Origin: Pedobacter sp. AK013
Lineage (GTDB): Bacteria > Bacteroidota > Bacteroidia > Sphingobacteriales > Sphingobacteriaceae
Assembly: GCF_014205835.1 (NCBI RefSeq)
Contig: NZ_JACHCQ010000034.1
Span: 1-64,000 of the forward strand
DNA: 64,000 bases
Direction of reading: 5' to 3'
The notes beneath the pieces were generated by a model. It ran no database searches. It was not told the origin of the DNA and worked only from the letters and a program-made list of their open reading frames with translations. Positions 1-8,551 of this stretch are shown here, in pieces. How positions within the stretch are numbered: the stretch's first letter is position 1; every line of letters starts with the position of its first letter. The translations under genes were made by a program, and so were the position numbers.

Positions 1-117
1 TTAAAACATAAACAACCTTAATTAGCCAATAAGCCTTATTTATCTTCAATAATCAATTTTAACCGGACAACAGTGAAATAAATTCAGCATGACGAGCGGT
101 TTAATAAACAAAATATT

Positions 118-147
118 AAGCGATGGATATTCCATCGCTTTTTTTTA
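118..147 (+). terminator. Intrinsic terminator of a gene left of the window
   Basis: A 10-bp perfect stem (AAGCGATGGA at 118-127, TCCATCGCTT at 131-140) with a 3-nt loop runs into a T-rich tail. It sits before the first gene, so it most likely ends a transcript coming from outside the window. Nothing recognisable precedes it in bases 1-117. Confidence 0.8.
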
Positions 148-157
148 TTTTTACATA

Positions 158-673
158 ATGAGCAAGCAAACCATTACTACCGAACCAAAACGACCAGTAG
201 ATATACTTTTTGATAAGTATGCCGAAAGCCATCAAAACCCTACAAACAAACTGGTGCATTGGATCTGTGTTCCATTAATTGTGTTCAGCTTATTGGGTTT
301 AATCTGGCAGATCCCTTTTCCGCATATTGGCTTTTTAGGCCGTTATAACGGTTTTTTTAACTGGGCCTCTTTTCTGTTGGCCTTTAGCTTGTATTATTAT
401 TTTACACTATCGCCCGTATTGTTCTTTTTAATGATTTGGGTAGTAGGATTGATGAGCTATTTTATTGTTAAGATTGAGCAGGCCGTGGGCTTGGGCAGCG
501 GTACTGCTTATGCCATTTATGCGGCTATTTTTGTTGCAGCCTGGGTAGGCCAGTTCATTGGACATAAAATAGAAGGTAAAAAACCATCATTCCTTGATGA
601 TGTTAAATTCTTGTTAATTGGTCCGATTTGGTTATTGCACTTCATTTGCAAGAAAGTGGGGATCCGTTACTGA
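158..673 (+). CDS. Mpo1-like (DUF962) family membrane protein
   Basis: A 171-residue integral membrane protein. The N-terminal KLVHWICVP stretch and the GQFIGHKIEG motif near the C-terminus, followed by a final hydrophobic segment, are typical of the DUF962/Mpo1-like family, whose yeast member Mpo1 is a dioxygenase of fatty-acid alpha-oxidation. The conserved histidines are present, so an Fe-dependent enzyme is possible, but the bacterial role is not known. About four hydrophobic segments are visible. I start it at ATG 158; an in-frame ATG at 89 lies upstream of the terminator at 118-147 and would translate through the hairpin. It stands alone, facing the receptor gene downstream. Confidence 0.8.
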   Translation: MSKQTITTEPKRPVDILFDKYAESHQNPTNKLVHWICVPLIVFSLLGLIWQIPFPHIGFLGRYNGFFNWASFLLAFSLYYYFTLSPVLFFLMIWVVGLMSYFIVKIEQAVGLGSGTAYAIYAAIFVAAWVGQFIGHKIEGKKPSFLDDVKFLLIGPIWLLHFICKKVGIRY

Positions 674-749
674 TCAAAAATAGTAGTTAACTTTTAATTA
701 ACCTTAAGGTAAAACAATGTTAATTAACGCCTAATTTAAAGTTAACATT

Positions 750-3578
750 GTGGTAATAGTTTTGCCTTTATCAAATAAAGGCAAATTGGAATTACTAAAC
801 TCTTTTAAAAGAGCGGCACTTACTGTGTTCGCTTTGACGATCAGCATACTTTCGTATGCGCAGACAGGAAAAATTTCTGGAACAGTTACCGATAAAAAAA
901 CGGGCGAAACCTTAATTGGGGTAACGGTTAAAATTAAAGGTACAACTAAAGGTGTTTCAACGGATGTTGATGGCAAGTACACCTTACAGGCTATGGCCAA
1001 TGGAAAATACACACTTGAGTTTTCGTATGTGGGCTATCAAACTAAAGAGGTATCTGATATCGATGTTAAATCGCCAGCGGTTACCAGTTTGAATGTGGTG
1101 CTTAATGAAGCTGGCGGTCAAAATCTTCAAGAGGTTGTTGTTAAGGCAAGTTACAAGCAAGAATCTATCAACACATTGTATGCGCAGCAAAAAAATAGCG
1201 CATTAATTTCTGATGGTATTTCTAGTGACCAGATTAAAAAATCGCCAGATAAAAATACTTCTGATGTTTTAAAAAGAATCAGTGGTGCAACTATTCAGGA
1301 TAATAAATTTGTTGTGGTTCGTGGGTTAAGCGATCGTTATAATACAGCAACGCTTGATAATTCTACTTTACCAAGCACAGAGCCAAACAGAAAAGCATTC
1401 TCATTTGATATTGTGCCCTCAAATTTGGTTGATAAAATAACAATTAGTAAAACGGCCACACCAGATTTGCCAGCAGATTTTGCCGGAGGTGCTGTTCAAA
1501 TTACAACCAAAGACATTCCAGATCAAAACTTTTTATCTTTCGGTATAGGTTATGGCTATAACAGTCAATCAACCTTTAAAGATTTTTCTGCTACAAATAA
1601 AAATACATTAAGTTATTTGGGTTTTGAAGATGGGGCAAAGCAATTGGCCGAAAATTTTCCAAGCGCAGCAGAAGTAGCTTCGGGCTTAACAAAATCAAAA
1701 AATTTGGCTGCATTAAAATCATTTCCAACTGATAATGCCATCAAAAATACAAATGCATTGCCAACCCAAAACTATCAACTAAACTTAGGTAGGGTAAAGC
1801 ATTTCGAAAATAATGATAAGTTTGGTGCATTATTTTCCGTAACATATAGAAATGCACAAAATATTAATCAAAATGTTGAGCGTAATTTTTACGTTTATAA
1901 TTACAACGATAATCAATATAAATTCTCAACTAATTTAGGTGCTTTAGCCAATTTTGCATATAGTTATGGCAAGAATAAAATCAGCTTTAAAAACATCTAC
2001 AATAAAAATTACGATGATAATTATACCACACGTGCTGGTATAAAAGATGGTAACTCGTTAAACCAGTTTTATGCTTACGATGTGATGCAGAAATCGCTTT
2101 TTAAAACCACTTTAGAAGGCGACCACCAAATTGGCGAAGGCAATAATAAATTAAAATGGACAGCCTCATATAGTAATGTAGGTAACAACCAGCCAAATCA
2201 ATTAAAAATAAACTATACTAAGCCTTTGGCCGCTCAAAATGATCCAAGTGTTTTATACCAAGCAAACATTACATCATTGGGTAAGGATAACACCCGTTTA
2301 TTTGCAGATTTAAACGAAAACATTTACTCTGGAGATGTAAATTATTCTACACCGTTTAAGCTATTTAACGCCTCTACCACATTTAAAATTGGTTTGGGTT
2401 CTCAATATCGTGATAGAAATTATACTGCCCGCTTTTTAGGCGCACAATTAAACATTAATGATATTGATGAACAACAAAGAATCAGAGCACTGCCAATTAC
2501 CGAAATTTTTAGTCAATCGTTATTTGATGCAGGTGTTTATGAGTTGAAAGAAATTGGTAGTGACTTAGATAATTATAAAGCCAATTCGTTTACCAACTAC
2601 GGCTACGTAATGTTAGATGAAAAAATAACCGAAAAATTTAGGGCGGTTTATGGTGTGCGTATCGAAAATTATAAGGTTCAGCTACTAAATGATATTAAAA
2701 CCTATGTTGATGATACGAAGTTGGATTTTTTGCCATCGGTAAATTTAACATATAGCTTAAACGCAAAGAGCAATTTAAGAGCTTCCTATTATCGTACATT
2801 GGCTAGGCCGGAGTTTAGAGAATTATCATTATCATCGTATTACGATTATGAGTTGCTGGCCAACCAACAAGGTAATCCTAACTTAAAAAGAACATCGATA
2901 GATAATGCCGATTTACGTTACGAAATTTATCCAAATGCGGGCGAAATTTTATCGGTTTCTGCTTTTTATAAGAAATTTACAAATGCCATAGAATCATATC
3001 GCTACGATGTTTTATCTACGCCCGATATTTCATATTTCAATACAAAAAAAGCTTATTCTTACGGGCTTGAGTTTGAAGCCAGAAAAACTTTAGGTTTTAT
3101 CAGCGATAACGAATTTTTAAAAAATACTACTGCTTATTTTAACTTATCGTTGGTTAAATCTAAAGTAACCAACCCCGATGATCAAAATTATATTGATAAA
3201 GTTAGGCCAATGGTTGGGCAATCTCCTTATGTATTTAATGCAGGTTTGCAGCATAGTGCCTTAGATAATAAACTGAATTTTAGTTTATTGTATAATAAAA
3301 TTGGCCGCCGAATAATGCAAGCAAGCGGTATCGTTTTCCCTAGCACATGGGAAAATCCAAGAGATGTTTTAGATTTTCAGGCAAGTTATAAAGTAATTAA
3401 ATCAAAAGGTGAAATTAAATTAAATGTTAGTGATATTTTAAATCAAAGAAGCATTATTTACTTTGATTATAACGGAGATAAAAAATATAATGGCAGCCTG
3501 GGTAATGGTGGCGATGAAACAGCAATGTCGTACAAACCAGGTACTAACATTTCATTATCGTTTAACTACACATTTTAA
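750..3578 (+). CDS. TonB-dependent receptor with CarboxypepD_reg-like domain
   Basis: A 942-residue outer-membrane receptor that would import a ligand using TonB energy. In order: signal peptide (cleavage probably after SYAQ), a CarboxypepD_reg-like beta-sandwich (GKISGTVTDKKTGETLIG onward, about residues 41-125), a plug domain (about 150-255, including the VVRGLSDRYN and PADFAGGAVQI stretches), then a 22-strand-type beta barrel ending in an aromatic C-terminal strand (SLSFNYTF). There is no ATG at the 5' end. GTG 750 gives an unusually long n-region, while TTG 786 gives a normal signal peptide and lies after a -7 box, so the true start may be 786. The next gene, 71 bp downstream, encodes a surface lipoprotein, likely its partner. 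The ligand cannot be told from sequence. Confidence 0.88.
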   Translation: MVIVLPLSNKGKLELLNSFKRAALTVFALTISILSYAQTGKISGTVTDKKTGETLIGVTVKIKGTTKGVSTDVDGKYTLQAMANGKYTLEFSYVGYQTKEVSDIDVKSPAVTSLNVVLNEAGGQNLQEVVVKASYKQESINTLYAQQKNSALISDGISSDQIKKSPDKNTSDVLKRISGATIQDNKFVVVRGLSDRYNTATLDNSTLPSTEPNRKAFSFDIVPSNLVDKITISKTATPDLPADFAGGAVQITTKDIPDQNFLSFGIGYGYNSQSTFKDFSATNKNTLSYLGFEDGAKQLAENFPSAAEVASGLTKSKNLAALKSFPTDNAIKNTNALPTQNYQLNLGRVKHFENNDKFGALFSVTYRNAQNINQNVERNFYVYNYNDNQYKFSTNLGALANFAYSYGKNKISFKNIYNKNYDDNYTTRAGIKDGNSLNQFYAYDVMQKSLFKTTLEGDHQIGEGNNKLKWTASYSNVGNNQPNQLKINYTKPLAAQNDPSVLYQANITSLGKDNTRLFADLNENIYSGDVNYSTPFKLFNASTTFKIGLGSQYRDRNYTARFLGAQLNINDIDEQQRIRALPITEIFSQSLFDAGVYELKEIGSDLDNYKANSFTNYGYVMLDEKITEKFRAVYGVRIENYKVQLLNDIKTYVDDTKLDFLPSVNLTYSLNAKSNLRASYYRTLARPEFRELSLSSYYDYELLANQQGNPNLKRTSIDNADLRYEIYPNAGEILSVSAFYKKFTNAIESYRYDVLSTPDISYFNTKKAYSYGLEFEARKTLGFISDNEFLKNTTAYFNLSLVKSKVTNPDDQNYIDKVRPMVGQSPYVFNAGLQHSALDNKLNFSLLYNKIGRRIMQASGIVFPSTWENPRDVLDFQASYKVIKSKGEIKLNVSDILNQRSIIYFDYNGDKKYNGSLGNGGDETAMSYKPGTNISLSFNYTF
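757..785 (+). promoter_or_regulatory. -7 promoter box overlapping a perfect inverted repeat
   Basis: TAGTTTTG at 757-764 matches the Bacteroidota -7 consensus TAnnTTTG. It overlaps a perfect 11-bp inverted repeat, TTTGCCTTTAT (761-771) and ATAAAGGCAAA (775-785), with a 3-nt loop. The hairpin ends one base before a possible TTG start codon at 786. It could be an operator or a 5' mRNA hairpin of the receptor gene. Confidence 0.5.
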
Positions 3579-3649
3579 TAGTTAAAAAAATAATGCTGTA
3601 ACATAATAACAATCAAAATATCAATTATAAAAATATTAAATCATAAAAA

Positions 3650-5155
3650 ATGAAAAATCAGTTTATTTTACTGGCACTGTCGGTAATTTTATGCTCAACT
3701 TCTTGTAAAAAGAACATTATTGTAGAAGATGCATCGATTAACGCCCCATCAGGCAGTAATGCTTTTGGCAATGTAACTGTAATTTCGGGGATAGGTGATA
3801 ATACAAGTACCGGAACAGGCGCTGGTGTTACTGAAATTAATACAAATACCACCTGGACAGCCGATAAAATTTATTTGTTAAAAGGTTTTGTGTTTGTAAG
3901 CAACAATGCTACATTAACCATTGAGCCAGGTACAATTATCAAAGGCGATAAAGCTACAAAAGGTACATTAATTGTTACCCGAGGTGCAAAAATTAATGCT
4001 GTTGGTACTGTTGAGAAACCAATTGTTTTTACATCTGCATCTGCAGCGGGCGCACGTAGAGAAGGTGATTGGGGAGGCGTTATTCTTTTAGGTAAAGCAC
4101 CAGTAAATACAGGTACCGACGTTAAGATTGAAGGTGGTTTAGTGCAGCCAACAGGTAAAAATGATAAGGATTACATTTATTACGGAGGTATTGATGTTGC
4201 TGATAATTCAGGTACGATGAAATATGTTCGTATAGAGTATGGCGGCATTGCTTTTTCTGTTGATAATGAGATTAATGGCTTAACAATGGGTGGTGTAGGT
4301 AATGGTACTACACTTGATTATATACAAGTTTACCGCTCTGGCGATGATGCTTTTGAGTGGTTTGGCGGCACCGTAAATGCAAAACATTTATTGGCTATTG
4401 GCACTTGGGATGATGATTTCGATACAGATTTTGGTTATTCGGGTAATGTACAGTTTGCATTGGCACAACGTGTGGCTACCGTTGCCGATCAATCGCAATC
4501 TAATGGTTTTGAATCAGACAACAACGGAACTGGTACAGATCAAACACCAAAAACTTCGGCTGTTTTTTCAAACGTGACCATTTTGGGACCTATAAAAAAA
4601 GCTGGGGATGCTTTTAATGCAAATTTTTATCACGGAGCACAAATTCGTCGTAATTCTTCTATCAGTATTTTAAACTCAATAATTTCTGGTTTTCCTATCG
4701 GGATATATATTGACGATACCAAGGTGGTAACAGCTAATTCAACATCAACTAATTTCACTTCCGGAAATATGGTTATTGCTAATAATTTGATTTATGGCAC
4801 TAAAAATACTGAGGTTTTGGTTAGCAATACAGCTGCGGCTGCAGCTATTGAGGCTAAACTTCGTGCTGATAATGTTTTTGCAAAAGATTTGTTTGGATCC
4901 TCGCTTTATACAAATGCCTATTTATATGGTAGCGATTTTGGTTCGGGCGCAACATTGGGTACGCCAAACTTTGTATTATCTACAAATTCGGTAGCGGCTA
5001 CGGGTGCTGCATTTACCAATCCAAAAGTTTCGGGTGCATTTTTTACACCGGTTGCTTACAAAGGTGCATTTGGCCCTACAGATAATTGGGCAGCCGGTTG
5101 GGCAGCTGTTGATGCACAATCTTTAGCTTACACTACCCCAGGTGCAGTAAGATAA
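3650..5155 (+). CDS. Beta-helix-like surface lipoprotein, receptor partner
   Basis: A 501-residue lipoprotein: hydrophobic N-terminus and a lipobox ending at Cys19 (CSTSC). The body is rich in Gly, Asn, Thr and short hydrophobic repeats (TLTIEPGTIIKG, WGGVILLGKAP, MKYVRIEYGG, AFEWFGGTVNAKH), the look of a right-handed parallel beta-helix. This protein type commonly follows TonB-dependent receptors in Bacteroidota, although it is not a SusD homologue. It lies 71 bp after the receptor and probably shares its transcript, ending at a strong hairpin at 5172. A stump of a second copy of this gene lies at 7540-7740. Function unknown; ligand capture at the cell surface is an inference. Confidence 0.72.
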   Translation: MKNQFILLALSVILCSTSCKKNIIVEDASINAPSGSNAFGNVTVISGIGDNTSTGTGAGVTEINTNTTWTADKIYLLKGFVFVSNNATLTIEPGTIIKGDKATKGTLIVTRGAKINAVGTVEKPIVFTSASAAGARREGDWGGVILLGKAPVNTGTDVKIEGGLVQPTGKNDKDYIYYGGIDVADNSGTMKYVRIEYGGIAFSVDNEINGLTMGGVGNGTTLDYIQVYRSGDDAFEWFGGTVNAKHLLAIGTWDDDFDTDFGYSGNVQFALAQRVATVADQSQSNGFESDNNGTGTDQTPKTSAVFSNVTILGPIKKAGDAFNANFYHGAQIRRNSSISILNSIISGFPIGIYIDDTKVVTANSTSTNFTSGNMVIANNLIYGTKNTEVLVSNTAAAAAIEAKLRADNVFAKDLFGSSLYTNAYLYGSDFGSGATLGTPNFVLSTNSVAATGAAFTNPKVSGAFFTPVAYKGAFGPTDNWAAGWAAVDAQSLAYTTPGAVR

Positions 5156-5171
5156 AACCTAATTTAAAACA

Positions 5172-5208
5172 AAAAAAGCCAGTTGAATATTATCAATTGG
5201 CTTTTTTT
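5172..5208 (+). terminator. Terminator of the receptor-lipoprotein operon
   Basis: Stem AGCCAGTTGA (5177-5186) pairs with TCAATTGGCT (5193-5202) with one G-T wobble, flanked by A7 and T8 runs, so it could work in both directions. Confidence 0.9.
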
Positions 5209-5211
5209 GTT

Positions 5212-5375
5212 TTATTTACTCGCGTCTTCTTTTTTAACCACCTCTTTTGCTACAACTGCTTTTGGAGCCGCAGGAGCAGCTTTTCTTCTTTGATAAATGG
5301 AGTGATAGAATCTTCTGTAGCTGGGATGGTCACTTTCTTAGCCAATTGTTTGGCCAACTTACCAACCAAGACAGT
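5212..5375 (-). pseudogene. Decayed copy of the small basic protein gene at 7945
   Basis: Read on the minus strand this stretch encodes KLAKQLAKKVTIPATED, then SITPFIKEE, which aligns with KFAKQLTKKVTFATQDD and SITPYIKEE of the intact gene at 7945-8250. A single-base frameshift follows KEE; the next frame reads an Ala/Lys tail (AAPAAPKAVVAKEVVKKED) and a stop at 5212, mirroring the tail of the intact protein. The N-terminal half is missing, with a stop codon near 5372, where transposase-like sequence begins. The match is direct; the interpretation as a dead paralogue is inferred from it. Confidence 0.78.
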
Positions 5376-5900
5376 TTGTACGATCTAAGCATTACATTTG
5401 AAGCTCATGGTAAAAAAACATATCTTTTAGGCCTTGGAAAAAGCATAACCTGAAGTAATCTTGCTAAAGCCAACGAAAGATGTAACAGCAGAATGTCGAA
5501 AAATTTGCTCATTACCTGATTGGGATTGCCTGCAACAAACGTACTAATGAAGATTTTGTGGTAAAAGGCAAAACTGGTTCGTCTTCATTACAAGAACCCC
5601 GCCGGCAGATAGAACTGTTTTTTATATGGATAAAATAGCATTTGAAGATCAAGTCCTTTTGTTGAACTTCTGAAAATGCCGTCCGTATTCAACTTTATTT
5701 AGCAATAACAGCTTACTGTCTGATAGCAATAGTAGCCGAAGAGCTTAAAATTAGCCGTTCAATCTACGGAATATTACAGGTAATAAGCATATCGTTACTA
5801 GAAAAACCGCTTTAAATAAGTTGCTTAAAGAAAAAAGATTACAACGATACAAAGAATCGAATTGTAACCAACTGTCGATCAGATTGTTTTACGGGGATAG
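5327..5900 (+). pseudogene. IS4-family transposase relic (internally deleted, several stops)
   Basis: Split over shifted frames and stop codons, this strand reads like an IS4-family transposase of Bacteroidota. First comes an N-terminal piece (SQLFGQLTNQDSLYDL, then KTYLLGLGKSIT-stop-SNLAKANER, then EKFAHYLIGIACNKRTNEDF). It then jumps to the C-terminal piece (RQIELFFIWIK-stop-HLKIKS, TSENAVRIQLYLAITAY, LKISRSIYGILQVISISLLEK). The central part carrying the DDE residues is gone, so it cannot be active. The N-terminal part merges with the decayed basic-protein gene around 5330-5375, marking a recombination junction. Terminal inverted repeats were not recognised. Confidence 0.78.
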
Positions 5901-6230
5901 TTATAATCGTATTTATGAAATAATTTACATTTATATAGTTTATCCTGTTGTGTTTAGAATTAAGTTTTCAATTTGTTGATTTTTAGTATTTTAACACTTT
6001 TTACGCATTTTGTAATATAATCTCATTATGATTAATCCAAATACGCTCTGTTATATGCTTAATATAAATCGATAATATTCATTCTTATATAAAGATTTTA
6101 GAAAGTTGTTGAGGTCGTTCTTTATATATAGAATTCAAAACCTAGATTTAGAGCATTTGAGCCAAATGCACAACAGGTAGGTTTAATGTTGTAATAACAA
6201 AATGTTAATATGAGACTAGTATTTTAAATT
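5901..6230. other. AT-rich intergenic stretch, no gene seen
   Basis: About 330 very AT-rich bases between the transposase relic and the metalloprotease gene. No open frame of note, hairpin terminator or clear TAnnTTTG promoter stands out. It probably includes the lost right end of the IS4 element and the promoter of the protease gene. Confidence 0.5.
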
Positions 6231-7448
6231 ATGAAAAATCTAAAAATTAATGCTCTTAAAATCGTAATAGTTATGGTTATTGGGCTTATTACAATCACTA
6301 GTTGTAAAAAAGAGAACTTAACAGTAGAAAAAGAAACTGTACTTAATACGGATGAACAACTCTATAATTTAATAATTAACAGTGGTGTGAAATCTGAAAA
6401 CATAAAGGATGTTGGAGAGTATTATTTAGTCGAAGGCGATATGTTGTTTAAAAAAAACAAGTCTGATTTGAAAAAGGTTAGTCAATATTTGAAAGGCAGT
6501 GCTGATTTTTCAACTAATTTAAAACAATCCATTCAGATGAGTTCGCCTGGAAGTATACCTGGTAAAATATCTCAGTGGCGTACAATTGGTATAATTTCAT
6601 CTCATAATGTTGAAAATATAAAAGTTTACTACGATTCATATCCTAACCCCTATGGTGCTCCGTGGAGTTCTGCTTGGAAAGTAGCGACCGAAAACTGGCA
6701 GAATATTCCAAACTGTAAAATAAGTTTCTATAATGATTTTAATAACAAATGGACGAATCAATATACAGATAATGCAATAACAATTATTGAAGGAGTTCCG
6801 CTATACCCTAGTTCTTATGCTTATGCTGAGTTTCCAAGTTCGGATAATGCTGGCTATAGCATTCATATAAATACAAATGTTAGTTTATCGGAAGGGCAAA
6901 AAATCTTTGTACTAAGTCATGAATTAGGACATTGTTTAGGTTTTAGACATACCAATTGGCAATCAGACTGGAGAGAATATAATGCTCCAGAAGGTGCTAT
7001 CCAGATACCAGGGACACCCGCGACTGATCCATCTTCTATAATGAATAATGGCTCAAGTTTTCAATCTGTTCCAAATTGGAATTCATTTTCTTCTTATGAT
7101 ATTATTGCAGCTCAAACACTTTATCCATATAGTTTGTATGATAATTGGATAAATGACGTTAGTCCTTTTGCTGGTTATGGTGATTCTGATTTACATCCGG
7201 AAATTACATGGAATAGTAATTTAGTATCATCATCAACTGTTTCAATTGAAATTTATCAATATGGAGTAAGTAAAGGCATTATAGCTTCAAATATTCCAAA
7301 TAATGGTTCTTTTATAGGTAGTAATAATTATAGGTATTATTTACAGCCGTCTACTCATGATTATTTCTATGTCCAGTTAAAAATAATTTCAGATGATAAT
7401 CCTTCTATAAATGATATGACTAAGGCATTTAATTTTTTCTGGGACTAA
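6231..7448 (+). CDS. M57-type zinc metalloprotease lipoprotein
   Basis: A 405-residue lipoprotein with lipobox Cys25 (ITITSC). The zinc-binding signature HELGHCLGFRH spans residues 230-240: His230, Glu231 (catalytic), His234 and His240 as third ligand, the HExxHxxxxxH pattern of metzincin-like peptidases. In Bacteroidota lipoproteins this suggests the M57 (dual-action HEIGH) family. The C-terminal ~110 residues look like a separate beta-rich domain. It sits between an IS relic and a gene stump with no operon partner. It appears AT-richer than its neighbours, which would fit acquisition by transfer. The substrate is unknown; the product should be exported to the periplasm or outer membrane. 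Confidence 0.8.
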   Translation: MKNLKINALKIVIVMVIGLITITSCKKENLTVEKETVLNTDEQLYNLIINSGVKSENIKDVGEYYLVEGDMLFKKNKSDLKKVSQYLKGSADFSTNLKQSIQMSSPGSIPGKISQWRTIGIISSHNVENIKVYYDSYPNPYGAPWSSAWKVATENWQNIPNCKISFYNDFNNKWTNQYTDNAITIIEGVPLYPSSYAYAEFPSSDNAGYSIHINTNVSLSEGQKIFVLSHELGHCLGFRHTNWQSDWREYNAPEGAIQIPGTPATDPSSIMNNGSSFQSVPNWNSFSSYDIIAAQTLYPYSLYDNWINDVSPFAGYGDSDLHPEITWNSNLVSSSTVSIEIYQYGVSKGIIASNIPNNGSFIGSNNYRYYLQPSTHDYFYVQLKIISDDNPSINDMTKAFNFFWD

Positions 7449-7539
7449 TAGATTTTGATTATTCAACATGATATTTGATTATTCCTTAAAAGCTTATTTA
7501 TACTTGAGATTCTTTGCAAACGAAACTTATCCGAAATGA

Positions 7540-7740
7540 GAAGACTTAGGTATTGATGCTAGTGTTTTCGACTTAGGTGCGACACTGAAGTTTACTTTAA
7601 ACACAGGATCGATATTATTGGCTGGCGCAAGCTTTACAGGATTTAATGGTTTTGAAACAGTAACTCACCGTGGTGCTTTTGGTACTACAGACTGGACAGC
7701 AGGTTGGGCTAACTTTACACCTCAAACTAACGTTTATTAG
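7540..7740 (+). pseudogene. C-terminal stump of a paralogue of the 3650 lipoprotein
   Basis: An open frame without a start (stop at 7537) reads DASVFDLGATLKFTL, then LLAGASFTGFNGFETVTHRG, then AFGTTDWTAGWANF and ends PQTNVY. The end matches the C-terminus of the lipoprotein at 3650-5155 (VAYKGAFGPTDNWAAGWAAV). The first ~430 codons are absent. A hairpin terminator follows at 7758, at an equivalent position to that of the intact gene. It is not expected to make a product. Confidence 0.8.
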
Positions 7741-7757
7741 GCCTTTAAGAGTATAAA

Positions 7758-7798
7758 ATACAAAAAGCCAGATATCTCTATTTGGCTTTTTGTATTTT
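7758..7798 (+). terminator. Terminator after the lipoprotein stump
   Basis: ATACAAAAAGCCA (7758-7770) pairs with TGGCTTTTTGTAT (7783-7795). Its core (AAAAAGCCA / TGGCTTTTT) resembles the terminator of the intact lipoprotein operon at 5172. Confidence 0.82.
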
Positions 7799-7835
7799 AT
7801 ATTTCGTTGATAATGTATTTTAGCTGAAATAGAAC

Positions 7836-7881
7836 AAAAAAAGCTGGATAATTTCCATTAGAAAATTGTCCAGCTTTTTTA
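7836..7881. terminator. Bidirectional hairpin terminator
   Basis: AAAAAAGCTGGA (about 7837-7848) pairs with TCCAGCTTTTTT (7869-7880), with a further AATTTC/GAAAATT pairing inside. It probably ends the minus-strand gene at 7945-8250 and can act in both directions. Confidence 0.82.
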
Positions 7882-7944
7882 TTTAAAAGTGGTATCGCTA
7901 TAAAAAAGCTTTTTATGAACGTATTCGACTAATTAAATTTTAAT

Positions 7945-8250
7945 TTACTCTGCTATTGGCTCTTTTTTTACTGCTTTCTTTACAGCAGCAGGTTTAACGG
8001 CTTTCGCCTTTGGAGTTGCAGCTACAGCTTGCTCTTCTTTGATATATGGCGTTATAGAATCATCTTGAGTGGCGAAAGTAACTTTTTTAGTTAATTGCTT
8101 TGCAAATTTTTCGATTACTTTATCTGCTTTTTTGGCTTTGCCGTACTGGATAACAAGTTCGTTAAATGCAAGGGCTAATTTCGATTCTAATTCTTTGCGT
8201 AGTTTTTTGCTTGTCGAATGATTTTTCGACTTGGATTTGTTCTTTTTCAT
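7945..8250 (-). CDS. Small basic Lys/Ala-rich protein, histone H1-like tail
   Basis: A 101-residue, strongly basic protein. It has a Lys/Ser-rich N-terminus (MKKNKSKSKNHSTSKKLRKE), a predicted helical middle (about 20-70) and a C-terminal tail of Ala, Pro, Val and Lys (AVKPAAVKKAVKKE), like the tails of histone H1-type nucleoid proteins. Such a tail suggests nucleic-acid binding, but no family with a tested function is recognised. It stands alone on the minus strand and is followed by the hairpin at 7836. A frameshifted, truncated copy lies at 5212-5375, so this is the surviving member of a duplicated pair. Confidence 0.65.
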   Translation of the reverse strand: MKKNKSKSKNHSTSKKLRKELESKLALAFNELVIQYGKAKKADKVIEKFAKQLTKKVTFATQDDSITPYIKEEQAVAATPKAKAVKPAAVKKAVKKEPIAE

Positions 8251-8398
8251 CTAAAACTTATGGGTTTTCCCAAAGATAGAGAATCGTAAAGTTAAATTAA
8301 TATTATCATTATGTTAATACTTGCGCGTGTAGTTAACATGTAAAATATTTCCTATAACTTAGTTTAAATCAGATCGATTAGGTTTTAATCCAACGAAT

Positions 8399-8551
8399 AT
8401 GAACTATCCAGTATTAATCGGAGTAATTATTTTAGTTGCCATTTTAATCGTTTATCTTATCAAAAGAAACCAAAAAGACAAAAAGGAATTTGAAGAAGAG
8501 GTAATCCAGTCAGAACTTCCACCTGAGAAAGACGATAAAGAAAACAGCTAA
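8399..8551 (+). CDS. Small single-pass membrane protein
   Basis: A 50-residue open frame: MNYPVLIGVIILVAILIVYL forms one N-terminal transmembrane helix, followed by a charged tail (KRNQKDKKEFEEEV, then PPEKDDKENS). Composition and topology are those of a genuine small membrane protein rather than noise. No family is recognised. Its stop codon overlaps the stop of the convergent gene at 8548. TAGGTTTT a short way upstream is a weak match to the -7 box. Confidence 0.6.
   Translation: MNYPVLIGVIILVAILIVYLIKRNQKDKKEFEEEVIQSELPPEKDDKENS

Noticed and set aside
89-157. Upstream ATG extending the Mpo1-like protein by 23 residues
   Set aside because: The extension would read through the terminator hairpin at 118-147; ATG 158 gives the expected N-terminus.
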